The translations under genes were made by a program, and so were the position numbers. The notes beneath the pieces are model-generated. The model saw only the letters and a list, made by a program, of their open reading frames with translations, ran no database searches and had not been told where the DNA came from. Below, in pieces: positions 54,883 through 62,948 of a DNA stretch of 64,000 nt. Every line of letters begins with the position of its first letter. The first letter of the stretch is position 1. The stretch lies in the NCBI GenBank assembly GCA_030388725.1, contig CP128857.1, forward strand, positions 4,278,001-4,342,000, in the 5' to 3' direction. The stretch is from Prodigiosinella aquatilis (lineage in GTDB: Bacteria > Pseudomonadota > Gammaproteobacteria > Enterobacterales > Enterobacteriaceae).

Positions 54883-56031
54883 TTATCCTTCCTGACAGTG
54901 CCGTTCGTTATCTACCCCGTACAGATCCTGATAGATTTGCACCAGTTCACTCTCACGAGGATTGCGCTTCCAGTTTTCCGCAAAGGTACGGACTACTTGC
55001 AAAATACCCTGGATTTGCCGGCTGTCGAGCCGGTAACCCAGACGGGCAAAAATACCATCCACCGCCTGGCGTCCCGAGTGTTTTCCCAGCACCAGCCGAT
55101 ATTCGCGCCCCATCAATGCAGGATTGATACCCTGATAACTATCCTTATGGCGTAACAGTGCCGCCACATGTACACCCGACTCATGAGTAAATACCTGTTC
55201 GCCTACCAGCGGTTGCTGTACATCAATGTGGCGTTGAGCTGCATCTGCAACCTGACGGCATAACGCCGGCAGCCGTGCGAAATTAATCCCGCAATCCCGC
55301 CCCAGACAGGTTTGCAACGATAACGCGACCGTTTCCAGCGCCGCATTGCCCGCCCGTTCTCCCAGCCCCAGCACGGTGGTATTCACGTGCGTCGCACCGG
55401 CCTTGACCGCAGCCAGCGTATTGGCGGTGGCCAACCCTAAATCGTTATGCGCATGCATTTCTATCTCGCCATCCCAATGCTGACGCAACCCGGTAATGCG
55501 CGCAAAAGTGGTAAAGGGATCGAGGATCCCCAGCGTATCGGCAAAACGCAGCCGCTCCGCCCCCACGACACTGCCGAGACCGGCCAACATATACAGTGCG
55601 GCATCGCTGGCACGGGAAGCATCTTCACAACCGATGCTCACCCGACATCCCTGACGCCGGGCCAGGTCGCTCAACGAAGCCAGTTGCGTTTCCACCCACG
55701 ACCACGGCTGATGCAGCTTTTGTTCCCGCAGTAAATCCGAGGCAGGAACAGAAATATCCACCCAGTCCATACCGAGATCGGCAGCCTGGCGGATCTCCTC
55801 TGCATTCATCCGGCACCAGGCCATCATGACAGTATCCGGCAACTGTCGCCGTACTGCCGCCATCGACGCACGCTCTTCCGCCCCCATTGCCGGCGTTCCC
55901 ACCTCCAGCTCCGGCACACCTGCATCCACCAGCGCCTGAGCGATAGCCAGTTTTTCACTGGCCCGGAATGCCACACCGGGACTTTGCTCACCATCCCGCA
56001 GGGTGGTGTCGTTGATGATCACCTGGGCCAT
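54883..56031 (-). CDS. nifV: Homocitrate synthase NifV
   Basis: The 382-residue TIM-barrel enzyme starts MAQVIINDTTLRDGEQSPG. The metal-binding HAHNDLGLA block is near residue 195 and GERAGNAALE near 225. It condenses acetyl-CoA and 2-oxoglutarate to homocitrate, the organic part of FeMo-co. A frame 123 bp longer runs into nifS and is rejected; the ATG at 56031 has an AGGAG site. Confidence 0.94.
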   Translation of the reverse strand: MAQVIINDTTLRDGEQSPGVAFRASEKLAIAQALVDAGVPELEVGTPAMGAEERASMAAVRRQLPDTVMMAWCRMNAEEIRQAADLGMDWVDISVPASDLLREQKLHQPWSWVETQLASLSDLARRQGCRVSIGCEDASRASDAALYMLAGLGSVVGAERLRFADTLGILDPFTTFARITGLRQHWDGEIEMHAHNDLGLATANTLAAVKAGATHVNTTVLGLGERAGNAALETVALSLQTCLGRDCGINFARLPALCRQVADAAQRHIDVQQPLVGEQVFTHESGVHVAALLRHKDSYQGINPALMGREYRLVLGKHSGRQAVDGIFARLGYRLDSRQIQGILQVVRTFAENWKRNPRESELVQIYQDLYGVDNERHCQEG

Positions 56032-56044
56032 GCTTTTCTCCTGT

Positions 56045-57253
56045 TCAGCCATAAGTCGGTGCAAAGTCGGTGCTGTGAGATGCAGCTGGCTTACCTTGTT
56101 GCCAGTAGGGTGATAGCGTTCGCAGTCGAGCCACAATCGGTGGTACCTGCTCAATCACATAATCGATCTCTTTTTCACGGGTATAACGTGAAAGCGAAAA
56201 ACGGATACTGCCATGCGCGGCGGTATACGGAATGCTCATCGCCCGCATCACATGCGACGGTTCCAGCGACCCAGACGTACAGGCGCTGCCACTGGACGCG
56301 GCAATACCGCAATGATTCAGCAGCAATAAAATTGCTTCCCCTTCGATAAATTCAAACGCAATATTCAGCGTATTCGGCGTTCTGGGTTGATCGCCGCCCA
56401 TCACCATGACATGGGAAACTGCCTGTTCCAGCCCGTGTTGTAGCTTATCCCGCAGTTGAGCAATGGAGGCATCCATCATGGGTTGATGCACTTCCGCCAG
56501 TTCACAGGCGCTGCCCATACCGACGATACCGGCAATATTTTCTGTCCCGGCCCGGCGTCCCCGCTCCTGATGACCGCCGCGCAGCAACGGACGAAAGCGG
56601 GTATTACGACGCAGATAAAGACAACCAACCCCTTTCGGGCCATGAATTTTATGGGCGGAACAGGAGAGCATGTCTATTTCCGTCGCTGACAGCGCAATGG
56701 GGATTTTGCCCACCGCCTGCACTGCATCGCAGTGAAACAGCACTCCGTGCTCATGGGCCAACGCGGCCATCTCTCTCACCGGGAAGACTACCCCGGTTTC
56801 ATTGTTGGCCCACATCACGCTGACCAGCGCGACGTGCTCACTGAGCAATTGGCGATATGCCGCCAGATCCAACGCGCCTTCAGGAGAAACCGCTAACCGA
56901 TGAATGGTATAACCCTGTCGCTCCAGGTTTTCACATACCTCCAGAGTGGCCGGATGTTCCACGGCGGTAACGATGATTTCGCGTTTTTCCGGCGCCAGCG
57001 TGACCGCGGAATAAATAGCAGTCGATGTGGCTTCGGTCGCACCGGACGTAAAAATGATTTCGCTGTCATGTTGCGCACCCAACAGGCTGGCAACTTGCTG
57101 ACGTGCCCGCTCCATTCCTCCGCGACTGGGCACACCAAAATCATGAATGGACGAGGGATTGCCATAGTAATCACTCAGGAACGGTAGCATCGCCTCCAGC
57201 ACCATCGGGTCGATACGGGTGGTGGCATTGTTATCCAGATACACGTTTTTCAT
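56045..57253 (-). CDS. nifS: Cysteine desulfurase NifS
   Basis: The 402-residue PLP enzyme has the PLP lysine in SCSAHKIHGPKGVG near residue 202 and the active cysteine in SGSACTSGSLEPSHV near 325. It supplies sulfur to NifU. The ATG at 57253 begins MKNVYLDNNATT and follows a GAGGAG site; the longer frame is rejected. Confidence 0.95.
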   Translation of the reverse strand: MKNVYLDNNATTRIDPMVLEAMLPFLSDYYGNPSSIHDFGVPSRGGMERARQQVASLLGAQHDSEIIFTSGATEATSTAIYSAVTLAPEKREIIVTAVEHPATLEVCENLERQGYTIHRLAVSPEGALDLAAYRQLLSEHVALVSVMWANNETGVVFPVREMAALAHEHGVLFHCDAVQAVGKIPIALSATEIDMLSCSAHKIHGPKGVGCLYLRRNTRFRPLLRGGHQERGRRAGTENIAGIVGMGSACELAEVHQPMMDASIAQLRDKLQHGLEQAVSHVMVMGGDQPRTPNTLNIAFEFIEGEAILLLLNHCGIAASSGSACTSGSLEPSHVMRAMSIPYTAAHGSIRFSLSRYTREKEIDYVIEQVPPIVARLRTLSPYWQQGKPAASHSTDFAPTYG

Positions 57254-57278
57254 TACCTGCTCCTCATCACAGAAAAAG

Positions 57279-58103
57279 TTACGCCACCACCACTTCCATG
57301 TAGCGCCCAACGCGTTCAACCAGTTTTTGCTGTAACCAGGCCAGCGTCATGTCGGTCATCATACAGTCACTGCAACTACCGGAAAGCGCCACCGTCACCT
57401 GTTGTTCGCTAACATTGACCAGCGACATGTCACCGCCATCCGCCTGAATGTGGGGACGCAGTTCAGCCACTACCTCAGCCACGGATTGCCAGTTTTCATT
57501 TTTGGGACAAGGCGCCGTTACCGCCGCCACCGGTTGTTCACGCAGGATCTGCGCCAGCGCCAGCTCGATTTTTTCATGACAGGACGTACAACCGCCGCCC
57601 GCTTTGGTGTAATTGATAACCTCTTCCAGCGTGGTCAGGCCGTTGGCCACCACCGCGCGCCGAATCTGCCCTTCATCGACGGCAAAGCATTTGCAGATCA
57701 GTGCCCCCTCTTCGTGGTCATCCTCCAGGGATTCACCGCGATAGCTGGCAATGGCTGCACGCAACGCCTCCTGTCCCATGACCGAGCAGTGCATTTTTTC
57801 CGGCGGTAATCCATCAAGGTAGTCGGCAATTTGCTGATTGGTCACTTGCTCAGCCTGGAGCAACGTACGACCGATAATCAGTTCGGTCAGCGCGGAAGAG
57901 GAGGCGATGGCGCTGCCACAACCGAAGGTTTGAAAACCGGCATCCAGAATGGTTTCACTGTCAGGATCCACTCGCAGCATCAAGCGCAGCGCATCCCCAC
58001 AGCTCAGGGAACCCACATCACCCACGGCATTGGCTTCCGGTACCACTTTGGCGTTGCGTGGATTAAAAAAATGATCTTTCACTTTCTCAGAATAGTTCCA
58101 CAT
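57279..58103 (-). CDS. nifU: Fe-S scaffold NifU
   Basis: The 274-residue protein has all three domains. The IscU-like part has C35, C62 and C106. The central [2Fe-2S] part has C137, C139, C172 and C175. The C-terminal Nfu-like part has C244-x2-C247 in SGSCSDCMM. The ATG at 58103 begins MWNYSEKVKDHFF. NifU builds clusters for NifH and NifB. The sigma-54 promoter is at 58199-58214. Confidence 0.95.
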   Translation of the reverse strand: MWNYSEKVKDHFFNPRNAKVVPEANAVGDVGSLSCGDALRLMLRVDPDSETILDAGFQTFGCGSAIASSSALTELIIGRTLLQAEQVTNQQIADYLDGLPPEKMHCSVMGQEALRAAIASYRGESLEDDHEEGALICKCFAVDEGQIRRAVVANGLTTLEEVINYTKAGGGCTSCHEKIELALAQILREQPVAAVTAPCPKNENWQSVAEVVAELRPHIQADGGDMSLVNVSEQQVTVALSGSCSDCMMTDMTLAWLQQKLVERVGRYMEVVVA

Positions 58104-58198
58104 TCTCTGCTCCCTACTGAATTGGTTGAGACGCGAAAGATGGTTGCTATCGCTCATCCTCAACGGCGCTTGTCTTATGGTCTGGATAGTAAAAACAG

Positions 58199-58214
58199 AG
58201 CAAATGTGATGCCA
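58199..58214 (-). promoter_or_regulatory. Sigma-54 promoter of nifUSVWZM
   Basis: The minus strand reads TGGCATCACATTTGCT, with GG and GC 10 bases apart and strong -24 and -12 halves. It is about 100 bp from nifU. Confidence 0.8.
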
Positions 58215-58258
58215 GTCACACAAAAGAAGGTATATCAATGAGATAGGGAAATGCAGCC

Positions 58259-58288
58259 CGAAAAAAAACCACGAAAATGTCGTGGTTT
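58259..58288 (-). terminator. Terminator of the nifENX operon
   Basis: The stem AAACCACGA / TCGTGGTTT (58266-58288) encloses 5 bases and is followed on the minus strand by an eight-T run. It lies 80 bp after nifX. Confidence 0.85.
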
Positions 58289-58289
58289 A

Positions 58290-58314
58290 TGTAAGCTTTG
58301 TCACAGAAATGACA
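58290..58314. promoter_or_regulatory. Two overlapping NifA sites for nifU
   Basis: TGT-N10-ACA occurs at 58290-58305 and 58299-58314, about 90-100 bp upstream of the nifU promoter, between the nifX terminator and that promoter. Confidence 0.7.
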
Positions 58315-58368
58315 TTCTGTCAGGTCACGTCGACGCAAGCAGAGTGCACTATCCCATACAAGCGAGAA

Positions 58369-58836
58369 TTAACCCGCATCATCCTCCTCGTGCCATTCTC
58401 TTTCCGCCATCAACTGCTCGAAACGATCGGGATCGCGCTGTCGTCGTGTTGTCATTTGCTCCATCGGCTTCCAGCATTGCTGAATTTGCTGCAACAGCAT
58501 CGCAATCGACGTATCCGCCGGCACCCGTACCGCACGCACACCGACCTGCAATAACTGGCGGAACACCGTATCGCCAATCGCCACACAGTACAGCGTCACA
58601 CAATCTTCCAGCGCATCAATCCGACAGGTCAACTTGTCTTCCTGATGACCGTACTGCACGTTAAAATCCACTACTTTCAGCAGTGTGACCTGATCTTCCT
58701 TGACGCCATAAATCACCAGCCGTGGCGTGGCGCCAAAATGCTGATCCACATGGTGATAATCAGAACTGGCGAAAGCGACCTTCATCGACCACACGGCGGC
58801 GCTGATGGTACTGAGATGACGATTAACATGATACAT
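58369..58836 (-). CDS. nifX: FeMo-cofactor carrier NifX
   Basis: The 155-residue protein has the NifX/NifB C-terminal fold, with WSMKVAFASSDYHHVDQHFGA and LEDCVTLYCVAIGD near its middle. It holds NifB-co and VK-cluster between NifB and NifEN. Its start overlaps nifN by 14 bp. Confidence 0.93.
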   Translation of the reverse strand: MYHVNRHLSTISAAVWSMKVAFASSDYHHVDQHFGATPRLVIYGVKEDQVTLLKVVDFNVQYGHQEDKLTCRIDALEDCVTLYCVAIGDTVFRQLLQVGVRAVRVPADTSIAMLLQQIQQCWKPMEQMTTRRQRDPDRFEQLMAEREWHEEDDAG

Positions 58837-60208
58837 GATGCGCCTCCCGCATCTGCACCGGAGGAAAATGCTGCTTCAGCGGCGAGTGATAAACCGGCTG
58901 ATGGTGATGACGTTCCTGCATCAAATTCGCCAGCTCGAACAGGGTATCGCGCATACCGGCATACCCTTGACGCTGACGGCGAAATTCTCCCAGGCGATCA
59001 AAAATCGGAAAGCCGGCACGAATCAGTGGGATACCAAACTGCTCCGCTACATCCACCGCGTGAGAGTTCGCCACCAGCATATCCGTCGGCGTCAGGCGCA
59101 ACATGGCCTGCAAATCCTCCAGATCGCCAATCACCACCTGCTCCACCGGTAGCGTCGCCAGGCTCTGCTGATTAACCGGTGCCAGCAGATGTGTCGGTAT
59201 CATTCCCTGACTGAGAGCAAAGTCACACCATGACATCAGTAAATCGCCTTCCGTCGCCAGTGCCAGCCGTCGTCCCTGTAACCACATATGGCAGTCAATC
59301 ATCGCATCCTGCAATTGCCCGCGCTGACGTTCAATCCAGCCTGGCACATCACGCCCGGACAGCTGTTGCAGATGATGAATAAATCGATCCACATTCGCCA
59401 TCGTCATCAGGTGCGGCAGATTCAGCGACAATCCACGACTGCGCATTGCCACCAGACTAGACGCACGATGCAGCGACCCACCGAGGGTAATGGTGCTCTG
59501 GCTTTGTCCCATCTGTTCGATGTTGCGCAGCGATGTTCCCCCTTGAGTCACAGCATGAAAGTCACCACCCGCCAGATGACCATCCAGTGATAACGACAAA
59601 TCCGGCAGTATCACCGGCTGTAGACCAAAGGCTTCCACATAGCTACGAATCAGCTCCACATCGCCAGGCGTGATCAAATGGCTGAGCAGCAGATTGACCC
59701 GCTTGTTACGCATCCCCACCGGCGGTTTTTCCGGCACCCATTGTTGGATCACGCTTTCCACCACCGCACTGAAGCCATTTTCCAGCGAACCATAGAAATC
59801 CGGCGTGTTGACCGTCAGGATCGCCACTGCCTTAAAACGGGGAAAATCATCACGAAACTGACGCACCGCCCGGGACAGATCACTGCCCTGCGCTTCAGAC
59901 AGACCCGTGCTCACAATCACAATCGCCTTCGGTGCATTACGCTGGCACAACGTGGAAAGCGCGGTGAAAATGTTGCCATCGGCACCCATGATGGTGGTAG
60001 TCGGGTCCATCGCGGTGGATTGCAACGGAACCGGTTCGTGAAAATGCTGAATAAAAAATACTTTAGCGAACGCACTACAACCCTGTGCGCCATGAACCAG
60101 CGGGATACTCTGTTCAAGCCCCAGGCTGGCCAGGATCGCCCCCAGTGGCTGTCCGCTTTTGATCGGGCTGGTAGCTAAGGGTTTTTTATTGCGAATAATC
60201 TGCGCCAT
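58823..60208 (-). CDS. nifN: FeMo-co scaffold subunit NifN
   Basis: The 461-residue protein is a NifK homologue of the Klebsiella length. The N-terminal VHGAQGCSAFAKVFFIQHFHEP block contains the cluster cysteine. NifEN is the scaffold where the core matures with Mo and homocitrate. The ATG at 60208 begins MAQIIRNKKPLA, after a GGAG site. Confidence 0.95.
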   Translation of the reverse strand: MAQIIRNKKPLATSPIKSGQPLGAILASLGLEQSIPLVHGAQGCSAFAKVFFIQHFHEPVPLQSTAMDPTTTIMGADGNIFTALSTLCQRNAPKAIVIVSTGLSEAQGSDLSRAVRQFRDDFPRFKAVAILTVNTPDFYGSLENGFSAVVESVIQQWVPEKPPVGMRNKRVNLLLSHLITPGDVELIRSYVEAFGLQPVILPDLSLSLDGHLAGGDFHAVTQGGTSLRNIEQMGQSQSTITLGGSLHRASSLVAMRSRGLSLNLPHLMTMANVDRFIHHLQQLSGRDVPGWIERQRGQLQDAMIDCHMWLQGRRLALATEGDLLMSWCDFALSQGMIPTHLLAPVNQQSLATLPVEQVVIGDLEDLQAMLRLTPTDMLVANSHAVDVAEQFGIPLIRAGFPIFDRLGEFRRQRQGYAGMRDTLFELANLMQERHHHQPVYHSPLKQHFPPVQMREAHHVSC

Positions 60209-60218
60209 ACTGTTCTCC

Positions 60219-61592
60219 TTAATGCCAGGGGGCACGCTGATGAGACTGCTGCCAAACCGGACTTTCCAGCGTCAGACAGAGTTGCTCTGCCAACGTAACG
60301 ATGCCTCGGTAGCCCGCAAACGCATGCTCACGCTCCTGATTGATATCGAGGAACGGCAGCCGTGCCTTGTACGCGGTGTACATGTTACGGCCACCGGCAA
60401 TCATGATGTCAGCACCGTAGCGATACACCACATCCAGCAAGGTTCGGGCATTACCCTCATCCAGCATCAGTGCCTCCTCCCCCATCAATTCGCGAATGCG
60501 CTGCTTGTCTTCTTCAGTAGATTTACGCGTTCCGGTTGCCACCACGGTCATGCCTAAATCCTGCAATGCGGAAACCACCGACCAGGATTTCACACCGCCG
60601 GTATACAACAGCACTTTCCGACCGCGCAAACGCTCACGGTACGGTGCCAGCGCCTGTTCGGCGACCGCTTCCTCGCGGGCGATCATCGCCTCCGTGCGCT
60701 GTATCAAATCCTCGTCCCCGATCAGCGTCACCAGCGCACGCAGCGCCTCTGACATGGCCCGCACCCCATAAAAACTGCCTTCGAACCACGGGATGTGGTA
60801 ACGCTGTTCCAGCATTCTGGCGACATTAATCAACGCCCGCGAACACACCACCATATTCACCTCGGCATGATGCATGGTCTGGATCTCGGCAAAACGCCCA
60901 TCGCCAGACAAATTGCCCAGTACGCGGATACCCAATTCATCCAGCAGCGGTAATACGTTCCAGAACTCCCCGGCAATATTGAATTCACCAATCAAACCGA
61001 TATTGTGTCGATGCTCCACCGCCAGAGGATAATCTTCCGGCCAGGGCGCCGGGTCGCGCTGCCCAATGACCTTTTTGACCATCACTTCCCCGGCAATACG
61101 GTTGCCGAGGTTTTTACTGCCATAAAAACCTGCCGCGTCAATAGCGATGACCGGCACCCCCACCGCGACCTCGGCCGCACGACATACCGCTTCAATATCA
61201 TCCCCTTCCATCGCCGGTACACAGGTGTTGTAGATAAACACCGCCGCCGGCTTATAGTGGCTGACAATATGTCGCACAGCATGAAACAACCGCCTCTCAC
61301 CGCGCCCCATGATCACATCCTGCTCGTTAAGATCGGTGGTGAATCCCAGCCGATTAAGCGTCGGGCCGGAACTCCGACTACCACGGTTATCCCAGGAACT
61401 GCCGGTACAGCCGATAGGGCCATGCACCAGATGAGCGACATCCGCCAATGGCAACAGCGTAATTTGCGCACCGTCAAAGGCGCAGCCTCCCGCCGTCGCT
61501 CCAGGTTTTGGCGCACTGCATCCCGACTTTTGCTTATGGTTATGTTCACAAGCCGGTTCGTCGAGTAACGCCAGTATTTCATTCCCCTTCAT
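60219..61592 (-). CDS. nifE: FeMo-co scaffold subunit NifE
   Basis: The 457-residue protein is a NifD homologue of the Klebsiella length. The blocks GGCAFDGAQITLLPLADVAH, VHGPIGCTGSSW and YNTCVPAMEGDDIEAVC hold cluster-binding cysteines. The ATG at 61592 begins MKGNEILALLDEPACEH. It is first in nifENX, with a sigma-54 promoter at 61630. Confidence 0.95.
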   Translation of the reverse strand: MKGNEILALLDEPACEHNHKQKSGCSAPKPGATAGGCAFDGAQITLLPLADVAHLVHGPIGCTGSSWDNRGSRSSGPTLNRLGFTTDLNEQDVIMGRGERRLFHAVRHIVSHYKPAAVFIYNTCVPAMEGDDIEAVCRAAEVAVGVPVIAIDAAGFYGSKNLGNRIAGEVMVKKVIGQRDPAPWPEDYPLAVEHRHNIGLIGEFNIAGEFWNVLPLLDELGIRVLGNLSGDGRFAEIQTMHHAEVNMVVCSRALINVARMLEQRYHIPWFEGSFYGVRAMSEALRALVTLIGDEDLIQRTEAMIAREEAVAEQALAPYRERLRGRKVLLYTGGVKSWSVVSALQDLGMTVVATGTRKSTEEDKQRIRELMGEEALMLDEGNARTLLDVVYRYGADIMIAGGRNMYTAYKARLPFLDINQEREHAFAGYRGIVTLAEQLCLTLESPVWQQSHQRAPWH

Positions 61593-61629
61593 CTCAGCCT
61601 CATCCTGTAAGTTGCCACTACCAGGACAC

Positions 61630-61645
61630 TGCAAATCGCAGGCCA
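61630..61645 (-). promoter_or_regulatory. Sigma-54 promoter of nifENX
   Basis: The minus strand reads TGGCCTGCGATTTGCA, with GG and GC 10 bases apart. It is about 40 bp from nifE. Confidence 0.75.
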
Positions 61646-61678
61646 GATGTTATTGGTTGATTTTTAAGAGAATAAGGA

Positions 61679-61694
61679 TGTCAGTTTTCTGACA
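61679..61694. promoter_or_regulatory. NifA site for nifENX
   Basis: TGTCAGTTTTCTGACA is a TGT-N10-ACA palindrome about 50 bp upstream of the nifE promoter. The remaining gap up to nifY shows only a short hairpin at 61834-61851. Confidence 0.75.
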
Positions 61695-61872
61695 AAGCGG
61701 ACAATTGACGTAACGACGCCTATTCACGCCATCAGGCAGCGGGGAAACATCGGGAGAAAATCGAACGCGGGGAAAGGGACAGAATACAGAACATGCTGAG
61801 ATCGATGCCTTATCATTGGCGTAAGCCGGTGAATGCCCGCCGGCACGGGCATGACAAAGCGTCAGGCCGCGA

Positions 61873-62538
61873 TCAAAACACCCGATTGTCCAACGGGTTG
61901 TCTTTCCCCAACCGTTTGGCCAACCAGGGTGGTAAATCGCCAGCCAGCATGGTTTGCAACATCTCGCGCTGAGACGAGATGCTGGTGCCGGGCGTGACCT
62001 TCACCGGGTGAATATTGTGGCGGATGATCCGGGCGGCGGCCGGGCCACCAATCGCTTCGCAGAACAGCAGATGGCAATCCTTCAGCAAGTCAGCGCGAAC
62101 GTCGTTGCCTTCCTGATCCGGTGACTCGCCAGGATAACGGCGCAACGCGTACAGCCAGGAATATTCCCCCTCAAACGCGTAAATAAAAAATAACCGGCAC
62201 TGGCCGAAATGACCATTAATGGTCAGGCCATCCTGCGAGGCAAAAGCCACCAGCAAATGGTTCGACATCAGATGACGGGGTTCTACCGACAAGTGTTCCG
62301 GTAATTCACCGTTCAGACAATTCATCACCTGTTGCCAGCGATTAAGGGTCATGATGGATACATCGCCGGGGAAACGCGCTTCAAGCTCTCCCAGAGACAG
62401 CGACGGTAATTGCTCCAGATCCAACCCGGCATCGCTTTCCTGACAAAGCCAGTTCAACAACTGCGCTGGGGTCAACTCCGGCATGTACTGGATTAACGCA
62501 AACAACCGCCAGAACAGTATATCGTCTTTAGATATCAT
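61873..62538 (-). CDS. nifY: NifY, apo-MoFe-protein binding factor
   Basis: The 221-residue protein has a helical N-terminal half and a NifX/NifB-type C-terminal domain (INGHFGQCRLFFIYAF, LLFCEAIGGPAAARII). NifY binds apo-NifDK until FeMo-co is inserted. It follows nifT by 12 bp. Confidence 0.92.
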   Translation of the reverse strand: MISKDDILFWRLFALIQYMPELTPAQLLNWLCQESDAGLDLEQLPSLSLGELEARFPGDVSIMTLNRWQQVMNCLNGELPEHLSVEPRHLMSNHLLVAFASQDGLTINGHFGQCRLFFIYAFEGEYSWLYALRRYPGESPDQEGNDVRADLLKDCHLLFCEAIGGPAAARIIRHNIHPVKVTPGTSISSQREMLQTMLAGDLPPWLAKRLGKDNPLDNRVF

Positions 62539-62550
62539 CCTCTTCTCCTG

Positions 62551-62766
62551 TCAGGGTTCGGATCGGGTCGCCCGCAGGCTGACCGGGAATGCCGGTTTAC
62601 CCGCTTGCGGGCTGATGTAATAGGCCTTTCCGCCTTCCAGCTCGACACGACCACCCCAGTAATCGTGTCGATCAAACTCCATACCTGTCACTTTAGCTTC
62701 CAGATCCAGCTTGGCGATGTAGCAATAGAGGTGCTCATTACACTCACGCAAAATCACTATTGGCAT
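62551..62766 (-). CDS. nifT: NifT, small nitrogenase-associated protein
   Basis: The 71-residue protein begins MPIVILRECNEHLYCYIAKLD and contains the DYWGGRVELEGGKAYYI block typical of NifT/FixU. The function is not settled. The ATG at 62766 is chosen over one 24 bp upstream because it matches the Klebsiella length. Confidence 0.88.
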   Translation of the reverse strand: MPIVILRECNEHLYCYIAKLDLEAKVTGMEFDRHDYWGGRVELEGGKAYYISPQAGKPAFPVSLRATRSEP

Positions 62767-62849
62767 TGGGTCCTCCTTTGCGGCAGACAATGACCCGGAC
62801 GCCGCCGAGTCTTGGATTTCAGATAATTAAAGAGCATTAGTGCCGGACT

Positions 62850-62946
62850 CCTCCCTAACCCTCCCCTTCACAAGGGGAAGAAAGAAAACCTCCAGCTCCC
62901 TATGAAGGCGCTTCGCCTTCTCCTTTCCAAGGGAGCCGGGAGGGGT
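62850..62946. repeat. Hairpin-rich repeat between nifK and nifT
   Basis: About 100 bp contain two inverted repeats: CCCCTT-x-AAGGGG (CTCCCCTTCACAAGGGGAAG) and CTCCC / GGGAG blocks around GAAGGCGCTTCGCCTTC, which is itself a hairpin. It looks like a REP-type intergenic element. It lies within the nifHDKTY operon, where it could partly stop transcription or protect the upstream message. Confidence 0.6.
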
Positions 62947-62948
62947 TA

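Noticed and set aside
59678..60178. Plus-strand frame of 166 codons opposite nifN
   Set aside because: Antisense shadow; His/Arg-rich and without motifs.
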